15,534 nt of DNA from Verrucomicrobiota bacterium. GTDB lineage: Bacteria > Verrucomicrobiota > Verrucomicrobiia > Limisphaerales > AV2. The stretch covers positions 1-15,534 of the forward strand of contig QHOP01000437.1 in NCBI GenBank assembly GCA_003219345.1, written 5' to 3'. The translations under genes and the position numbers were made by a program. The notes below the pieces were generated by a model. It was not told where the DNA came from. It did not search any database and was given only the letters and a program-made list of their open reading frames with translations. Below, in pieces: positions 13,438-15,534 of this stretch. Position 1 is the stretch's first letter, and the number at the start of each line of letters is the position of its first letter.

Positions 13438-14070
13438 ATGAACGCCAACGTGCTCGAGAAAGCTCCCCTCGCTCCGGTCGCCCCGGCGCCGGACAGTGAT
13501 CCGCAGGTGGAGCAGCGGCTGGTCAAGCGCGCCAAATGCGGGGACTTGGAGGCATATGACGGGCTGGTGCGCCGTTATCAGGAGCGCATCTACGCCACCA
13601 TTTACCATATGACCTCCAATCACGAAGACGCCAACGACCTCGCGCAGGAGACATTCATCAAGGCTTATCAGGCGCTCAAATCGTTCAAGGGTGACTCCAG
13701 CTTTTTCACCTGGGTTTACCGGATCGCCGTCAACAAGACCATTAACTTCCTTAAACAGCGGAAGAACAAGACGCACATGAGCCTGAACGATCTGGACTTC
13801 AATACCGAACATGACGCCGACCTGCTCGCGTTGATCTCCGAGAAGACGCCGCGGCGAGAGGTCAACCTGATCGAGTTGCAGGAGAAATTGAACATCGCCA
13901 TGCAAAAACTGTCTCAAGTCCATAGATTGGTCGTGACGTTGCATGATGTGCAAGGTCTGTCGCACGAAGAGATTAGCAGGATTATGGACTGCAATGCAGG
14001 GACCGTTCGTTCGCGCCTCTTTTACGCTCGACAACAGTTACAGGCATATTTGTCCGATTATTTGAAGTGA
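13438..14070 (+). CDS. ECF-type RNA polymerase sigma factor (sigma-70 family)
   Basis: A 210-residue alternative sigma factor. After a Pro/Ala-rich start (1-22), region 2 spans about 25-108. It contains DANDLAQETFIKAYQALKSF (64-83) for core binding and -10 recognition, and FFTWVYRIAVNKTINFLKQR (89-108). A linker (109-147) precedes region 4 at about 148-206, where GLSHEEISRIMDCNAGTVRS (173-192) is the helix-turn-helix that reads the -35 element. There is no region 1 or 3, as in RpoE-like ECF factors. It follows the prenyl synthase by 10 bp and precedes a small membrane protein by 2 bp, which fits a sigma/anti-sigma pair. No clear ribosome site is seen; translation may depend on coupling. The regulon and the inducing signal are unknown. 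Confidence 0.93.
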   Translation: MNANVLEKAPLAPVAPAPDSDPQVEQRLVKRAKCGDLEAYDGLVRRYQERIYATIYHMTSNHEDANDLAQETFIKAYQALKSFKGDSSFFTWVYRIAVNKTINFLKQRKNKTHMSLNDLDFNTEHDADLLALISEKTPRREVNLIELQEKLNIAMQKLSQVHRLVVTLHDVQGLSHEEISRIMDCNAGTVRSRLFYARQQLQAYLSDYLK

Positions 14071-14072
14071 CC

Positions 14073-14552
14073 ATGAAACCCTCCCCGCAGGATTTCGATC
14101 AGTTAAGAAAGTTGCTCGCGCTCAAACGCCACGAGCCGCCGCCGCCTGGTTACTTCAATCACTTTTCAGACAAAGTCATTGCCCGCATCGAGGCTCAGGG
14201 GCTGGTGATGCGGGCCTCATGGCGGCAACGACTGTTTCCAGAACTCAACGCCAGGCCCGTTCTGGCGTGCGCCTACGGTTTGATCATCACCGGTTTGCTC
14301 GTGGTCGGGCTGGGAGTCTCGCAATCACTCGATTCCGAGGAAAGTCCCGCCCCCACATTGGGCAGTCCGTGGTTTGCGCAGACGCCCGCGCCCGCCTCCG
14401 CGCTGCCGTCTGGCGCTGCGGTTGCCCGCCCGCTGACCGAACAAACCGACCCGACTTCCAGCGTAAACCCGGTCTTCACCAGCAGCCCTCCACGATTTTT
14501 GTTTGACGTGAATCAGTTGCGATTTGAGCGGGCGAGTTACGATCTCCACTGA
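14073..14552 (+). CDS. Probable anti-sigma factor, single-pass membrane protein
   Basis: A 159-residue protein with a cytoplasmic N-terminal part (1-62), one transmembrane helix at about 66-89 (ACAYGLIITGLLVVGLGVSQ) and a Pro/Ala/Ser-rich periplasmic tail. The N-terminal part is short, helical and charged (FDQLRKLLALKRHEPPPPGY), like other small anti-sigma partners, but it has no cysteine and so no zinc anti-sigma motif (HxxxCxxC). Its position, 2 bp after the sigma gene, is the main support for the role. I chose the ATG at 14073; a GTG at 14067 that overlaps the sigma stop would add two residues. Function is inferred from topology and context, not from a recognised domain. Confidence 0.7.
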   Translation: MKPSPQDFDQLRKLLALKRHEPPPPGYFNHFSDKVIARIEAQGLVMRASWRQRLFPELNARPVLACAYGLIITGLLVVGLGVSQSLDSEESPAPTLGSPWFAQTPAPASALPSGAAVARPLTEQTDPTSSVNPVFTSSPPRFLFDVNQLRFERASYDLH

Positions 14553-14625
14553 CTCTGCTCGGTGACGCTTGCTCGATCGCGCCGCTTTCAGATCCGGGTG
14601 AAGAGTGTTGCTGAACGATGCGCCT
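14553..14625. other. Convergent gap with no clear terminator
   Basis: This 73 bp gap separates the ends of the anti-sigma gene and the minus-strand gene. I see no stem-loop followed by a T-run on either strand. Confidence 0.4.
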
Positions 14626-15534
14626 TCAGAACTTTTCCATGACCATCGTTTCATTCTCTTCGGTCAGATAGAGCCTCCCGTCTCTGATGGTCGCTTCAAC
14701 CGTGGCCGATTTCTTCCCGTTGCCGAATTGGAAGCCGCCGGCCTGCGACTGCATCGTCAACTCGTAGCTGTCCCCCTCGCCTTTCCAGTTTCCTTGCGCC
14801 AGAACGACGATCGGCAATTTCGCAATTTCTGCTGCAATCGCCACGGGCGAAGGCGGGGCCGCCGCCGGAGCAGCGGGGCTCACGGCCACGGGTGGAGGCG
14901 CCGGGGCTCGGGCGGGCGCGGGCGCCGCGCGATTCAAACCATAGCGTTGCGCCATTTGGGGCGAAACGTTCGGCGTGATCGGCTGCGCCGGAGCGGGAGC
15001 AGTTGCGCGCACCGTCGGCACCGGCTTCCTTGCCGTGCCTTCCGCGAACGCTTTCAAGTCGCCGATATATTTCTGCATGAGCGCCACCACGTCCGGCCCT
15101 TTCAGTTTCACGTTGTTGTCCGGCGTAACGACCAGAGTGTAGCCTTTCACGAACTCCAACTGCTGCTTCAACAGCTTCATCTCAACGGTCGTCAACCGGG
15201 AACGCTTCTTCTTCTCCTGGAGCAAAGTCGCGTAGGGATCCAGTTGCCAGCGGCCCAGTATTTTCATGTCCGCGAATTTGGGCGACTCGCCCGTCTTCAA
15301 ATACTCAAACAAATCCTTGAGGTCGGTCTGTTGGAGTTGCTGGATGATTTCCTGGTTGCTAAGGATGGCCTGCGTCTTGGGATGGTTGATGACCTGGCTG
15401 ACCGGGGCCTGCGTCGCCAGCATGTTTTGGTATTCGGTATCGTTGGCGATGTCCTGGAATTCCTGGCGCTCGGCCAGCGAGAGAAACGCCGGGTAGGCGG
15501 AAAGCCGGCTTTCCAGAAGCCGATTATGATAAAT
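14626..15534 (-). CDS. Pro/Ala-rich linker protein, N-terminally cut off; possible CvpA-family C-terminal region
   Basis: The frame is open from the right edge, with no start codon visible before Met38 of the visible part (15423), so the gene begins outside the window; 302 residues are seen. The first part is charged and helical (RLSAYPAFLSLAERQEFQDI, then HPKTQAILSNQEIIQQLQQT and the EYLKTGESPKFADMKILGRW region). It is followed by a helical stretch to about residue 178, a long Pro/Ala-rich linker (about 182-245, with PAPARAPAPPPVAVSPAAPA), and a small beta-rich C-terminal domain that starts near LAQGNWKGEGDSYELTM and ends in EENETMVMEKF. The first part resembles what I recall of cytoplasmic or periplasmic tails of verrucomicrobial CvpA-family membrane proteins, but no CvpA transmembrane domain is in view. 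The identity is a guess; the coding call is firm. Confidence 0.7.
   Translation of the reverse strand: MYHNRLLESRLSAYPAFLSLAERQEFQDIANDTEYQNMLATQAPVSQVINHPKTQAILSNQEIIQQLQQTDLKDLFEYLKTGESPKFADMKILGRWQLDPYATLLQEKKKRSRLTTVEMKLLKQQLEFVKGYTLVVTPDNNVKLKGPDVVALMQKYIGDLKAFAEGTARKPVPTVRATAPAPAQPITPNVSPQMAQRYGLNRAAPAPARAPAPPPVAVSPAAPAAAPPSPVAIAAEIAKLPIVVLAQGNWKGEGDSYELTMQSQAGGFQFGNGKKSATVEATIRDGRLYLTEENETMVMEKF

Noticed and set aside
1..15534. Defence system, CRISPR, integrase or prophage
   Set aside because: No nuclease, helicase, transposase, integrase or regularly spaced repeat array was found on either strand.

Overview
The window looks like chromosomal DNA of a Verrucomicrobia-type bacterium (Pedosphaera/Limisphaera-like). 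This is an inference from gene content (FG-GAP protein, FHA plus zinc finger, split MacAB-like exporter with paired permeases), from weak or absent Shine-Dalgarno sites at most starts, and from dispersed palindromic intergenic repeats of the kind I associate with such genomes. No rRNA, tRNA, CRISPR array, transposase or phage gene is visible. Both ends cut a gene.

Layout. Positions 1-1193 (+) hold the 3' part of a D-aminoacylase-type amidohydrolase. It converges on a minus-strand run, read right to left: a PfkB sugar kinase (4253-3312), a secreted FG-GAP/VCBS propeller protein (3176-1944) and a VOC/glyoxalase-fold protein (1607-1215). This run is separated by gaps that carry palindromic repeats. 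A plus-strand FHA-domain protein with a cysteine-rich zinc-binding tail (4601-5209) follows. It ends 9 bp from the end of a four-gene minus-strand export operon: membrane-fusion adaptor (10240-8996), ABC ATPase (8911-8144) and two paralogous MacB/FtsX permeases (7968-6577 and 6577-5219). The two permeases look like a tandem duplication and overlap as TGATG. The adaptor carries a TolC-docking RLS signature at its hairpin tip, so the complex probably spans the envelope with an outer-membrane channel encoded elsewhere.

Divergent from the adaptor is a ClC chloride channel/transporter with two CBS domains (10442-12226, +). Next is a compact plus-strand operon: a long-chain polyprenyl diphosphate synthase (12390-13427), an ECF-type sigma factor (13438-14070) and a small membrane protein that is probably its anti-sigma factor (14073-14552). 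A good sigma-70-like promoter (TTGACT, 17 bp, TAGATT) ends 7 nt before the synthase ATG, which predicts a leaderless transcript. The right edge holds the C-terminal part of a minus-strand protein with a Pro/Ala-rich linker, possibly of the CvpA family.

Most genes are recognisable families. The notable points are the heterodimer-type exporter with a hairpin repeat lodged between its ATPase and permease genes, a repeat that has become part of the ATPase C-terminus, the non-canonical ClC residues, the FHA plus zinc-finger fusion, and the leaderless isoprenoid synthase/sigma/anti-sigma operon. I found no clearly new multi-gene defence or mobile system.
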